Source: an uncultured Saprospiraceae bacterium (lineage in GTDB: Bacteria > Bacteroidota > Bacteroidia > Chitinophagales > Saprospiraceae). Taken from it: a stretch of 9,149 nt of DNA. The notes below the pieces were generated by a model that worked only from the letters and a program-made list of their open reading frames with translations, did not search any database and was not told where the DNA came from. The position numbers were made by a program, and so were the translations under genes. This document shows positions 1 to 5,822 of this stretch, piece by piece (positions within the stretch are counted from its first letter, which is position 1; the number at the start of each line of letters is the position of its first letter). The stretch is taken from NCBI GenBank assembly GCA_937942405.1, contig CALDEN010000037.1, positions 1-9,149 on the forward strand, read 5' to 3'.

Positions 1-314
1 CAATGTTTCCATTAGAGGGATATTCTACAAGGGATGCTGGTGCTTATCAGGATAAAATATGGACGCTAGCAGGTCGAATGGGATATGGAGATCTTTTTCA
101 GAAAAAGAGAATAGGAGGCATTACCGATGATCATTATTACATGAATTTGGCTGGCATTCCATCAGTAGATATTATAAACTATCCATCAGAAACTTTTGGT
201 CATTACCATCACACCCATGACGACAATATGGATAACATAGACCCTAATACCTTAAGAATTGTCGGTCAGGTAGTTACTGCGGTGCTATATAAGGAGTCAG
301 AAGGTAGTTTCTAG
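1..314 (+). CDS. M28-family zinc peptidase, C-terminal fragment
   Basis: This is the last ~103 residues of a protein whose start lies left of the window; the reading frame is open to the edge, so the first in-window ATG (base 3) is probably an internal Met. The fragment carries the end of an M28 (aminopeptidase / glutaminyl cyclase-like) domain: an ITDDHYYMNLAGIP segment, matching the family's conserved Asp-His followed by a GIP strand, and then HYHHTHDDNMDNID, matching the HT-x-x-D-x-x-x-x-ID element that supplies the last zinc ligand. The rest is the usual final helix (LRIVGQVVTAVLYKE). By family it would hydrolyse N-terminal residues or peptides in the periplasm or outside the cell; substrate cannot be judged from this part. 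No sorting domain follows, so the protein ends with its catalytic domain. No strong terminator follows; a weak GGTTTT/AAAACC hairpin (323-339) is the only candidate. Confidence 0.85.
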   Translation, partial: MFPLEGYSTRDAGAYQDKIWTLAGRMGYGDLFQKKRIGGITDDHYYMNLAGIPSVDIINYPSETFGHYHHTHDDNMDNIDPNTLRIVGQVVTAVLYKESEGSF

Positions 315-330
315 GACACCACGGTTTTAT

Positions 331-347
331 AAAAAAACCTATCTTTA
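331..347 (+). promoter_or_regulatory. Putative promoter of first T9SS thioredoxin-like gene
   Basis: TATCTTTA at 340-347 differs at one base from the Bacteroidota -7 consensus TAnnTTTG and is preceded by an A-tract (331-337). The next paralogue has the same arrangement, an A-tract followed by TATCTTTA, ending 21 nt before its ATG; here the distance to the ATG at 367 is 19 nt. No convincing -33 TTTG is seen. The call rests mainly on the similarity between the two paralogues. Confidence 0.4.
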
Positions 348-368
348 TATGATATTTTTTTATCATAT
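347..368 (+). repeat. Perfect inverted repeat over the start region
   Basis: ATATGATA (347-354) and TATCATAT (361-368) form a perfect 8-bp inverted repeat around a loop of six T. In mRNA the right arm ends inside the ATG at 367, so folding could limit access to that start codon. All pairs but two are A-T, so the hairpin is weak. It could also be a protein-binding site or chance in AT-rich DNA. Confidence 0.4.
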
Positions 369-1419
369 GAAAAATCTAAATATGAAAAGTATTTTTTGCT
401 CAATCTTTATGAGCATATTATTTTTTACTGCTACCGCACAAGTAAGCAATGATCAGTTTTCTATCATCACTAAAGTATCGGCAGACTGGTGCCCTAACTG
501 TGGAGGATGGGCATGGGATGTCTTTGAAGATATGCGTACTGATCTCGCAGATAAGAATGTAATCTATGTACTCGCTCACAGATCTGGAGATTTAGAAACA
601 CCCACTTCTCGAGCATGGTGCGAAAATTTAAAATATCAGTATCAGCCAGAATTTTATTTAAACAATGATTTCCAAAACATGAACTCTAGTACGGCTCCTG
701 ATGCGATAACATCTATGGGAGAGCAGATCGATCTGTTGTCATCGTTCGGTGCATTTGCGGGGGTATATGGAGAAGGGATCATTTCAGATGTCGATACTGA
801 AGAAATTACTGCTCATGTAGACCTAGAGTTTTATGGTGAAATTACGGGTGAATACTATATAGGGGTATACTTTATCCAAAATAACATCATCGCTAATCAG
901 TCTCAGCAAGGTGACGTGCTTCAGCCAAAACTGCTTACAGATGCATTTACGGAAGATTGGTATGGAATTCCAGTAACAGCTACGACTGGCGTACAGAGTT
1001 TCGATTTTACGACGATGAGACCAGCAGGTTTCAGTGCAGAAGAAGGAGATACAGAGATACTTACAGTGGTATGGAATAAAATCGATGAGGAAACCTATGT
1101 AATCTTTAACGCTCATGTAAATGGTACGATACAGCAAGTATCTAATACGACAGAGCTCACAACGATACAACAATCATTAAAGGGAAACATCATTGCTAAT
1201 ACAGCAACCTTATCTTTTGACTCCGCTCAAAACATAGATAATGCAACATTCTTTATAAATGATATCTCAGGTAGATCAGTATATACACAATCAGTATCTA
1301 ATCTACAAGAAGGAAATAATAGCTTAGAGGCAGATGTGTCTAACCTCACTAATGGCATATACGTCATGGGTTTAAATGTGGAAGGGACATTGACTACAGT
1401 CAAAGTTTTTAAGAAGTAA
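367..1419 (+). CDS. Secreted thioredoxin-like protein with T9SS type A sorting domain (copy 1)
   Basis: The frame is open from an ATG at 349. I chose 367 because the protein then starts MKN like its paralogue, has a normal signal peptide (MKNLNMKSIF... to TATAQ), and sits 19 nt after the putative -7 element; 382 is also possible. From 367 the product is 350 residues. Export is shown by the signal peptide and by a final ~78-residue T9SS type A domain (FFINDISGRSVY ... LTNGIYVMGLNVEGTLTTVKVFKK), normally cleaved as the protein reaches the cell surface. The mature N-terminus has ADWCPNCGGWAW, a CxxC redox-type motif (Cys42 and Cys45), followed by a QPEF segment that may hold the cis-proline of a thioredoxin fold. 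The middle region (~190 residues, with QNNI...QG.VLQPKLLT) is probably a beta-rich domain like that of Omp28-related proteins. Redox activity is inferred; the role is unknown. A terminator follows the stop codon. Confidence 0.85.
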   Translation: MKNLNMKSIFCSIFMSILFFTATAQVSNDQFSIITKVSADWCPNCGGWAWDVFEDMRTDLADKNVIYVLAHRSGDLETPTSRAWCENLKYQYQPEFYLNNDFQNMNSSTAPDAITSMGEQIDLLSSFGAFAGVYGEGIISDVDTEEITAHVDLEFYGEITGEYYIGVYFIQNNIIANQSQQGDVLQPKLLTDAFTEDWYGIPVTATTGVQSFDFTTMRPAGFSAEEGDTEILTVVWNKIDEETYVIFNAHVNGTIQQVSNTTELTTIQQSLKGNIIANTATLSFDSAQNIDNATFFINDISGRSVYTQSVSNLQEGNNSLEADVSNLTNGIYVMGLNVEGTLTTVKVFKK

Positions 1420-1475
1420 ACAGAAAAAGAACATTTTAAAAAAGGGCTCATGATTTATCATGAGCCCTTTTTTTA
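1240..1475 (+). repeat. Direct repeat A1: 3' cassette (sorting domain plus terminator), copy 1
   Basis: Bases 1240-1419 align without gaps to 2436-2615 (offset 1196), with 12 mismatches in 180 by my count, about 93% identity. Similarity continues past the stop (ACAGAAAAA then GAACA) and through the terminator hairpin, whose stem arms are the same. By contrast the best conserved N-terminal block (451-534 against 1635-1718) has 20 mismatches in 84, most at third codon positions. Confidence 0.85.
1441..1474 (+). terminator. Rho-independent terminator after T9SS copy 1
   Basis: GGGCTCATGA (1444-1453) pairs perfectly with TCATGAGCCC (1458-1467) around the loop TTTA, flanked by AAA before and a run of seven T (1468-1474) after. 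It lies 24 nt past the stop codon and its stem is repeated after the next paralogue. Confidence 0.9.
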
Positions 1476-1516
1476 TACCCTTTCCATTAGCTTGAATTTG
1501 GAGTAAGGCATTATAC

Positions 1517-1550
1517 CTTGAATGGATTAGTTTAAAAAACAATATCTTTA
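1517..1550 (+). promoter_or_regulatory. Putative promoter of second T9SS thioredoxin-like gene
   Basis: CTTG (1517-1520) as a -33 element and TATCTTTA (1543-1550) as a -7 element are 22 nt apart, within the usual Bacteroidota spacing for TTTG / TAnnTTTG. An A-tract (1534-1539) before the -7 element resembles that of the first paralogue. The element ends 21 nt before the ATG. Placement between a strong terminator and the ATG supports an independent promoter here. Confidence 0.5.
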
Positions 1551-1571
1551 AAATTCATTAAAAGAATAATT

Positions 1572-2615
1572 ATGAAAAATATTTTACTAGTTGCTTGTTG
1601 TTTTATTTTCTTAGGTAACATAAATGGACAAGATGATCAATTCTCAATTATAGTTAAAAAGTCTGCTGATTGGTGTCCCAATTGTGGAGGATGGGCATGG
1701 CCTGTTTTTGAAGATATTGTAGAAAAAATGGAAACCCGTAATGGAATTCCTATTCTTATGCATCATTCTGGAGATTTGGCAAATGAGGTATCTATTGCAA
1801 TAACGGAGGAACTAGGGGGAAATGGACAGCCAGAGTTTTTTCTTAATTCTGAAATTCAAAACATTACGCCAAGTAACGCTGGTGAGACAATAGATTTATT
1901 GGTTGAGACAGTCGATTCTATTGTTATGCAAGACGCATTAATGGGAATAGATGTCGAAGATGTTTTTTTAAGTTTAGATGGTAATTCACTTTCTGCTGAA
2001 ATGATTGTGGAATTTAATGGTTTAGTTAGTGGGGATTTTAGTTTTGGTTTATATTTAATACAGAATAACATTAGCCATAATCAGGAAGGACAAGGTGAAG
2101 TTCTACAACCAAAGTTATTAACTGCTTCATTTATCGATGAACCATTTGGATTTAAATTCGATGTTGATACCAGTACAATAGGGAGGATAAAATACCCCTT
2201 AACATTAGAAGCTCCTAGCACACTGAGTGTTGCAGATGGAGACACAGAAATTGTTGCGATTATATGGCAATGGGATGAGAACGATAATAAAACATTTTTT
2301 AACGCTGATGTTTGGCGAGGGGCTATAGAACAAATCTCGAATACAAACGAAGTATCATTAATACAAGAATCATTAAAGGGAAACATTTTAGGAAACAGAG
2401 CTTCTTTGTATTTTGATTCAACTCAGCAAATAGAGAATGCAACGTTCTTTATAAATGACATCTCAGGTAGATCAGTGTATACACAATCAGTATCTAAGCT
2501 TCAAGAAGGAAATAATACTTTAGAGGCAGATGTGTCTAACCTCACTAATGGCATATACGTTATGGGATTAAATGTGGAAGGAACATTGACTACAGTCAAA
2601 GTCTATAAGAAGTAA
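1572..2615 (+). CDS. Secreted thioredoxin-like protein with T9SS type A sorting domain (copy 2)
   Basis: A 347-residue paralogue of the preceding gene. Residues 1-20 form a signal peptide (MKNILLVACC ... GNINGQ), with QFSIIVKKSADWCPNCGGWAW just after it; Cys35 and Cys38 form the CxxC pair, and GQPEFFLN (~85-92) matches the QPEF segment of copy 1. The middle keeps QNNI..NQ..QG.VLQPKLLT and SLKGNI. The T9SS type A domain takes residues ~270-347 and differs from copy 1 by only a few residues. The body is more AT-rich and uses different synonymous codons from copy 1 even where the protein is conserved, whereas the sorting-domain DNA is nearly identical; this suggests a mosaic gene or gene conversion. 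Each copy has its own promoter-like element and terminator, so they are probably transcribed separately. Thiol-disulfide function is inferred from CxxC only; the substrate is unknown. Confidence 0.85.
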   Translation: MKNILLVACCFIFLGNINGQDDQFSIIVKKSADWCPNCGGWAWPVFEDIVEKMETRNGIPILMHHSGDLANEVSIAITEELGGNGQPEFFLNSEIQNITPSNAGETIDLLVETVDSIVMQDALMGIDVEDVFLSLDGNSLSAEMIVEFNGLVSGDFSFGLYLIQNNISHNQEGQGEVLQPKLLTASFIDEPFGFKFDVDTSTIGRIKYPLTLEAPSTLSVADGDTEIVAIIWQWDENDNKTFFNADVWRGAIEQISNTNEVSLIQESLKGNILGNRASLYFDSTQQIENATFFINDISGRSVYTQSVSKLQEGNNTLEADVSNLTNGIYVMGLNVEGTLTTVKVYKK

Positions 2616-2671
2616 ACAGAAAAAAGAACAGAATATAAAAGGGCTCATGATTTTTCATGAGCCCTTTTTAT
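2436..2671 (+). repeat. Direct repeat A2: 3' cassette (sorting domain plus terminator), copy 2
   Basis: Second copy of the repeat at 1240-1475. The coding part ends at the stop (2613-2615); the non-coding part keeps ACAGAAAAA, GAACA and the GGGCTCATGA/TCATGAGCCC hairpin, with small differences in between and in the loop. Confidence 0.85.
2637..2669. terminator. Bidirectional terminator between T9SS copy 2 and M56 gene
   Basis: GGGCTCATGA (2641-2650) and TCATGAGCCC (2655-2664) form a perfect 10-bp stem with a TTTT loop. AAAA precedes (2637-2640) and TTTTT follows (2665-2669), so the structure gives a U-tract in either direction. It lies between two convergent genes and starts 4 bp before the M56 stop codon on the left side, so it can serve both. 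Confidence 0.85.
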
Positions 2672-2673
2672 TT

Positions 2674-4047
2674 CTATCCTTCTAGTTTAAATTTAACTGG
2701 AAGGGTATATTGTACGTCGACAACTTTGCCGTCGTTTTTTCCTGGAATCCAAGTAATCTCATTGTTCATTTTGGTGAGCATATCATCAATGGTATCTTCG
2801 AACTCTGCTCCCAAGGTCCTCATAAATTGAGTTCCATATAATTTTCCATTGGTACCTATGATAAATTGAACGACCATCATTCCTTCTTTTCCTGCTTCTC
2901 TAGCCTTTGCAGGATAGGTGATGTTTTTGTAAATAAACTGTAATAGTTTCTGATTACTACAGTCTTTTAGTTCCTCCCCAGAGAGATCATCACAACCTGG
3001 AAACATAGGCATGCTTTGAGGAGAGGTATAGACGGTACTTTCATTTTTTATGATGTCTACGGTTTCCTCGTATGTTTCAGCATTGAATGTGATAACAGTA
3101 TCGATACTTTCATATAAGTAGGATTCTTTTTTATCTTCTGTTAGAGTATTTTTAATGGTGTTTTTTGCAGGAATAGTTGCATCGCTTGCATCTTCTTTTT
3201 GACAAGAGTGGATGCTTATACTACCTATTATCAATAAGGCACTGAGTCCTAAAAATCTTAAGGTGCTATTACTTTGTTTTTTTTGATTCATCATTTTTAG
3301 ACGTTTTTTGATGTTAGAAGAAATGGGATTTACCAGACGTAGACCTGGTGGATATAAAATAAGATCGATCAGTACCTTTTTGTATTCGCTAAAATCCATC
3401 TGAGTAGACATGGCTTCATCTACCTGATACTCGTGTATGAGATCGAGCTCTCTCGAATAGTACCATGCTATAGGGTGCCACCAGACTATGCACTTGAATA
3501 ATTCTATCATTATCTTTTCGATAGAGTGGCCGTAGCGTACATGTAGTTTTTCGTGCTTTATGATAGCGTCTAGCTCTATTGTACTATACGTAACAGCACT
3601 AGGCAATACGATGTACTTAAAAAATGAAAATGGATTTTTAACGGTGTTAGAGAAGTGGCATATTTCTCCACTTATATTTTCGGTAGAGCTATTTCTAATT
3701 GTCCGAGAGAGTAGCCAGGTAGATCTTATCAATCGAAAAATCAAAATGAGGGATATGACAAGATAGATAGAAGCGATTATATATAACCAGTTAAAGGAGG
3801 TGCCGCTTAAAATTTCAGAGCTGCCGTTTCCATAAGCCATGATCGTAAGTTCGGGTAATGTGATCGAAAACACATTGAGCTTTTCATAAGCAATAACTGG
3901 GATAGTAGGTATGTATAAACTTAAGAATATACTTCCGAGTATATATTTCCTGCTAATCCCGTAGTGCTTTATTCCTTTGAGAAATATAAAATAACCCACC
4001 GCTGCGAGTATCAATAAACTGCTAAATTCCAATAGATAGATAATCAT
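2674..4047 (-). CDS. M56-family (BlaR1-like) membrane metallopeptidase with TonB C-terminal domain
   Basis: The 457-residue product has predicted membrane segments at about residues 3-23, 36-53, 87-107 and 263-281. The zinc site is HEKLH (165-169, HExxH), with Glu206 in HEYQVDEA the likely third ligand, in the usual M56 order. After the last membrane segment comes a ~90-residue linker, then FPGCDDLSGEELKDCSNQ (Cys352 and Cys363), then a TonB C-terminal domain (~369-455: IYKNITYPAKAREAGKEGM ... ITWIPGKNDGKVVDVQYTLP). In staphylococcal BlaR1 and MecR1 the corresponding extracytoplasmic part binds beta-lactam; that domain is absent here. By family, a signal would activate the peptidase and inactivate the partner repressor; the signal is unknown. 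The ATG overlaps the stop codon of the repressor gene (ATGA, 4044-4047), so the two are cotranscribed and probably translationally coupled. M56-TonB fusions are common in Bacteroidota. Confidence 0.9.
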   Translation of the reverse strand: MIIYLLEFSSLLILAAVGYFIFLKGIKHYGISRKYILGSIFLSLYIPTIPVIAYEKLNVFSITLPELTIMAYGNGSSEILSGTSFNWLYIIASIYLVISLILIFRLIRSTWLLSRTIRNSSTENISGEICHFSNTVKNPFSFFKYIVLPSAVTYSTIELDAIIKHEKLHVRYGHSIEKIMIELFKCIVWWHPIAWYYSRELDLIHEYQVDEAMSTQMDFSEYKKVLIDLILYPPGLRLVNPISSNIKKRLKMMNQKKQSNSTLRFLGLSALLIIGSISIHSCQKEDASDATIPAKNTIKNTLTEDKKESYLYESIDTVITFNAETYEETVDIIKNESTVYTSPQSMPMFPGCDDLSGEELKDCSNQKLLQFIYKNITYPAKAREAGKEGMMVVQFIIGTNGKLYGTQFMRTLGAEFEDTIDDMLTKMNNEITWIPGKNDGKVVDVQYTLPVKFKLEG

Positions 4048-4412
4048 GATTGTTCTTTTTTAGATTCTTCAATGATATCGGTAATTTCTTGAAGACTGAG
4101 ATCTTCTTCTTTGGCAATAAAGGACACGAGTTCTTTCATCGATCCGCCGAAATAATTACTCACTAAGGACTTCAGAGAAAACTTAGAATATTCCTCCTGA
4201 GTGATAATAGGGAAGTACTCATAAGTACGCCCATAAGCCTTGTGATTTACAAAGCCTTTTTTTTCGAGTATACGTACAAAGCTGGATAAAGTAGTCTGTG
4301 CAGGCTTAGGTTCAGAAAGCTGATCCAGTAACTGACTTACTGTACTGGGTCCATGCTCCCAGAATAATTGCATGATCTCTTCTTCTGCCTTGGTTAATTT
4401 TTTATGACTCAT
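4044..4412 (-). CDS. BlaI/MecI/CopY-family transcriptional repressor
   Basis: At 122 residues this is the normal length for the family. The N-terminal winged helix (residues ~4-70) has the hallmark LTKAEEEIMQLFWEHGPSTV, AQTTLSSFVRILEKKGFV and the wing GRTYEYFPI. The C-terminal helices (~73-117) make the dimer. By alignment from memory with staphylococcal BlaI, whose sensor-induced cleavage is at an Asn-Phe bond, the matching place here is Ser97-Phe98 in ELVSFIAKEEDLS, so the cut site may be conserved in position but not in its first residue. The gene precedes and overlaps the M56 gene by four bases, the standard repressor-sensor pair. It probably represses its own operon through the dyads at 4464-4503. 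Targets and inducer are unknown; a role in beta-lactam resistance cannot be assumed, since no beta-lactamase is present in the window. Confidence 0.93.
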   Translation of the reverse strand: MSHKKLTKAEEEIMQLFWEHGPSTVSQLLDQLSEPKPAQTTLSSFVRILEKKGFVNHKAYGRTYEYFPIITQEEYSKFSLKSLVSNYFGGSMKELVSFIAKEEDLSLQEITDIIEESKKEQS

Positions 4413-4442
4413 ATTCTTTTTATAAAATCAAACTAGTGCGAC

Positions 4443-4452
4443 TGTTTAAACA
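4443..4452. promoter_or_regulatory. 10-bp palindrome upstream of the BlaI-type gene
   Basis: TGTTTAAACA is a perfect 10-bp palindrome 31 nt upstream of the repressor ATG. It may be a binding site or lie in the 5' untranslated region. It does not share the half-site of the neighbouring array (4464-4503). Short AT-rich palindromes also occur by chance. Confidence 0.25.
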
Positions 4453-4463
4453 CAAAATAAACT

Positions 4464-4503
4464 TACAACTAAAAACTTAGTTATACAACTATTAGATTAG
4501 TTG
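4464..4503. promoter_or_regulatory. Likely BlaI-type operator array
   Basis: Four half-sites alternate in orientation: CAACTA (4466-4471), TTAGTT (4477-4482), CAACTA (4486-4491) and TAGTTG (4498-4503). Neighbouring half-sites form dyads: AACTAA-N4-TTAGTT (4467-4482), TAGTT-N4-AACTA (4478-4491) and CAACTA-N6-TAGTTG (4486-4503). TACAACTA occurs twice exactly 20 bp apart (4464 and 4484), so the sites lie on one face of the helix. The array is 52-91 nt upstream of the repressor ATG, where autoregulation is expected. The TACA start recalls the TACAnnTGTA operator of staphylococcal BlaI, but the dyad differs. Confidence 0.6.
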
Positions 4504-4665
4504 ATTTATTGTGTTGATGAAGGAACAAGCCGATTTATATGAAAGATCGAGCTATAGTTTTTTAGAATGACAGGAACCTGTACTATCCTATATAGTCCTA
4601 TAAATGAGCACAAAGTAGACGTATAGCTTCTTAAAAGCCTTAAGTGAGTTTCTGTTTAGAATTTC

Positions 4666-5004
4666 TTAAGATTTACTTTTCATAAAAGTAGGGTTCCACA
4701 AGAGTAGGCCTAATAATATAGCCATAAACATAGATCCACCTATGTCATACGTATCGTTTACTAAATGTATAATGGAAAACAAGAGCATAAATACAAAGAA
4801 GAAGCCTACAACATATCTTCTAAATTTTGGAAACCAGATTATTATTCCGGCTGATATTTGTAAGACTCCCAGTATCTTCCATATCATGGGAGAGATATTA
4901 CTCATTAATGAACAAGGAGGATCCAAAAATGCCAAGAACTTATCAGCTCCTACCATTAAGAATAGAATACTACAGATCGCAAGAAGGATATTTTTTATAA
5001 TCAT
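4666..5004 (-). CDS. DoxX-like small integral membrane protein
   Basis: A 112-residue hydrophobic protein with four predicted membrane segments at about 3-22, 40-58, 64-82 and 90-104. The order and local features fit the DoxX-like superfamily: a first helix ending in MVGADKFLAF, a second with ILGVLQISAGIIIWF, a short basic turn KFRR, a third ending in FSIIHL, and an acidic loop before the last helix (NDTYDIGGSMF). Length is near the family norm (~110-140). DoxX-like proteins are inner-membrane proteins of mostly unknown function, some linked to redox stress. It is a separate unit between the zinc-ribbon gene (74-bp gap) and the repressor operon (253-bp gap). A near-perfect -7 element upstream suggests its own promoter. 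The family call is from pattern memory. Confidence 0.65.
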   Translation of the reverse strand: MIIKNILLAICSILFLMVGADKFLAFLDPPCSLMSNISPMIWKILGVLQISAGIIIWFPKFRRYVVGFFFVFMLLFSIIHLVNDTYDIGGSMFMAILLGLLLWNPTFMKSKS

Positions 5005-5078
5005 TTAAAAACGTTAATGGTAATAAAAGCAAGAGAGTAAACTTAAGCAGCAATTATATTGAGACTCAGATAGTACTT

Positions 5079-5432
5079 TCAAAGATAGTAGGAGTTAAAC
5101 GCATGAGCGTTAGAACTTCCCGTTGACAACTGGCTTCCTGCTAGCACGGCACCACCTATGATTAATCCAAGATTAGTAATGTATCCAGTGATTAGAAAGA
5201 GTATCGTAAGCCCTACCATTATTGCAATACCTAGAAAAGAACCGATCAATTTTATAGAAGTAGAATTGTGGGCAGTAACTTGATTAACATGATACTTAGC
5301 TTCTATTCCACAAGTTGAGCATCGGTGAGAAAATTCTTCTCCTATTTTGTCAGCTAGATAAGGACGTGAGAGCTCTTTTTCTTTTAATGTACTTTCTTTT
5401 TGACACGATTTACAAATTAAACGTAGTTTCAT
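5079..5432 (-). CDS. Hypothetical zinc-ribbon membrane protein
   Basis: Not recognised as a named family. The 117-residue product starts with a cytoplasmic zinc ribbon: CKSC (Cys7, Cys10) and CSTC (Cys38, Cys41), spaced as in two-knuckle ribbons. Two membrane segments follow at about 60-83 and 86-102, separated by a short Tyr-Ile-Thr-Asn turn, so both ends should be in the cytoplasm. The tail is short and polar (SSNAHAFNSYYL). The pattern of a zinc ribbon plus a helical hairpin suggests a small membrane anchor or assembly factor, but no function can be given. ATG at 5432 is the only reasonable start because the first cysteine pair lies at residue 7. It shares its direction with DoxX-like and repressor genes but is spaced from both. 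Confidence 0.7.
   Translation of the reverse strand: MKLRLICKSCQKESTLKEKELSRPYLADKIGEEFSHRCSTCGIEAKYHVNQVTAHNSTSIKLIGSFLGIAIMVGLTILFLITGYITNLGLIIGGAVLAGSQLSTGSSNAHAFNSYYL
5080..5087 (-). promoter_or_regulatory. Putative -7 element for the DoxX-like gene
   Basis: On the minus strand this reads TATCTTTG, a perfect match to TAnnTTTG. It ends 75 nt before the DoxX-like ATG and overlaps the end of the zinc-ribbon gene by nine bases at most. TACTATCT occurs twice here (minus strand, around 5083-5090 and 5068-5075). No clear -33 TTTG is found at the right distance, so the call is tentative. Confidence 0.35.
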
Positions 5433-5546
5433 AATTATTGCTTTTTAAAAATATCTATTGAATACTATATTCATTTCCACTAATAGATCACTTTCTGGAG
5501 AAACTATGAGACTTGTTTAAGCTCGTATAATCTCCTTCTGAGGGTC

Positions 5547-5567
5547 TCTGATTATTTATAAATCAGA
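5547..5567. promoter_or_regulatory. Perfect dyad upstream of the zinc-ribbon gene
   Basis: TCTGATT (5547-5553) and AATCAGA (5561-5567) form a 7-bp inverted repeat around ATTTATA. It is about 115-135 nt upstream of the zinc-ribbon ATG and over 250 nt past the S46 stop codon. No U-tract follows on the minus strand, so it is more like a binding site than a terminator. Chance cannot be excluded. Confidence 0.3.
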
Positions 5568-5764
5568 AAATGCAGAGATGTAATGTGTGTCAGATTGAAG
5601 ATAAGTAGTTTTATGAAATTCTTTATCATTCTATATATCTACTGTAGGTATAACAGTATCAATTTTTACTTTTTGATTAAACACGCATGTAGAAATGTAT
5701 TATTATGCTAAGCCGGTTTGTTAAAAATTACTCGTCTTTAGTATATTTTCTATTATTGACTTTA

Positions 5765-5801
5765 GTAAAAAGGCCGACCCAAAATGATTCGGATCGGCCT
5801 A
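5765..5801 (-). terminator. Rho-independent terminator of the S46 peptidase gene
   Basis: AGGCCGA (5771-5777) and TCGGCCT (5794-5800) pair perfectly. In the minus-strand RNA the stem extends to 13 pairs with two U-G wobbles and a 4-nt loop (UCAU), then five U. The same positions would be C-A mismatches in plus-strand RNA, so the structure is tuned to minus-strand transcription. It starts 22 nt after the peptidase stop codon. Confidence 0.9.
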
Positions 5802-5822
5802 TGTTATTAATAGAATTTATTT

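Larger units (their letters stand above)
5433..5822. other. 390-bp AT-rich intergenic region
   Basis: No coding frame with recognisable content is seen on either strand. The right end holds the terminator of the S46 peptidase (5765-5801). The left end must contain the promoter of the zinc-ribbon gene, but no good TAnnTTTG match is visible. A perfect 7-bp dyad lies at 5547-5567. The remainder (about 5570-5760) shows nothing I can support; no tRNA or known small RNA is evident. Confidence 0.5.

Noticed and set aside
3..314. A complete 103-residue small protein starting at base 3
   Set aside because: It is the tail of an M28 peptidase; the zinc-binding motifs sit where a C-terminal fragment would have them and the frame is open to the left edge.
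823..1173. Minus-strand open frame of 116 codons inside T9SS copy 1
   Set aside because: It lies wholly opposite a well-supported coding region and its translation resembles no protein domain.
1240..2671. The long direct repeats as a mobile element
   Set aside because: The repeat is coding sequence plus terminator of paralogous genes; there is no transposase, no terminal inverted repeats and no target duplication.
2674..4412. Beta-lactam resistance operon
   Set aside because: The M56 protein has no penicillin-binding domain and no beta-lactamase gene is in the window; only the regulatory architecture is shared.
4630..4644. Hairpin CTTAA-N5-TTAAG as terminator of the DoxX-like gene
   Set aside because: The stem has five pairs, mostly A-T, and there is no U-tract in the minus-strand RNA; too weak to call.
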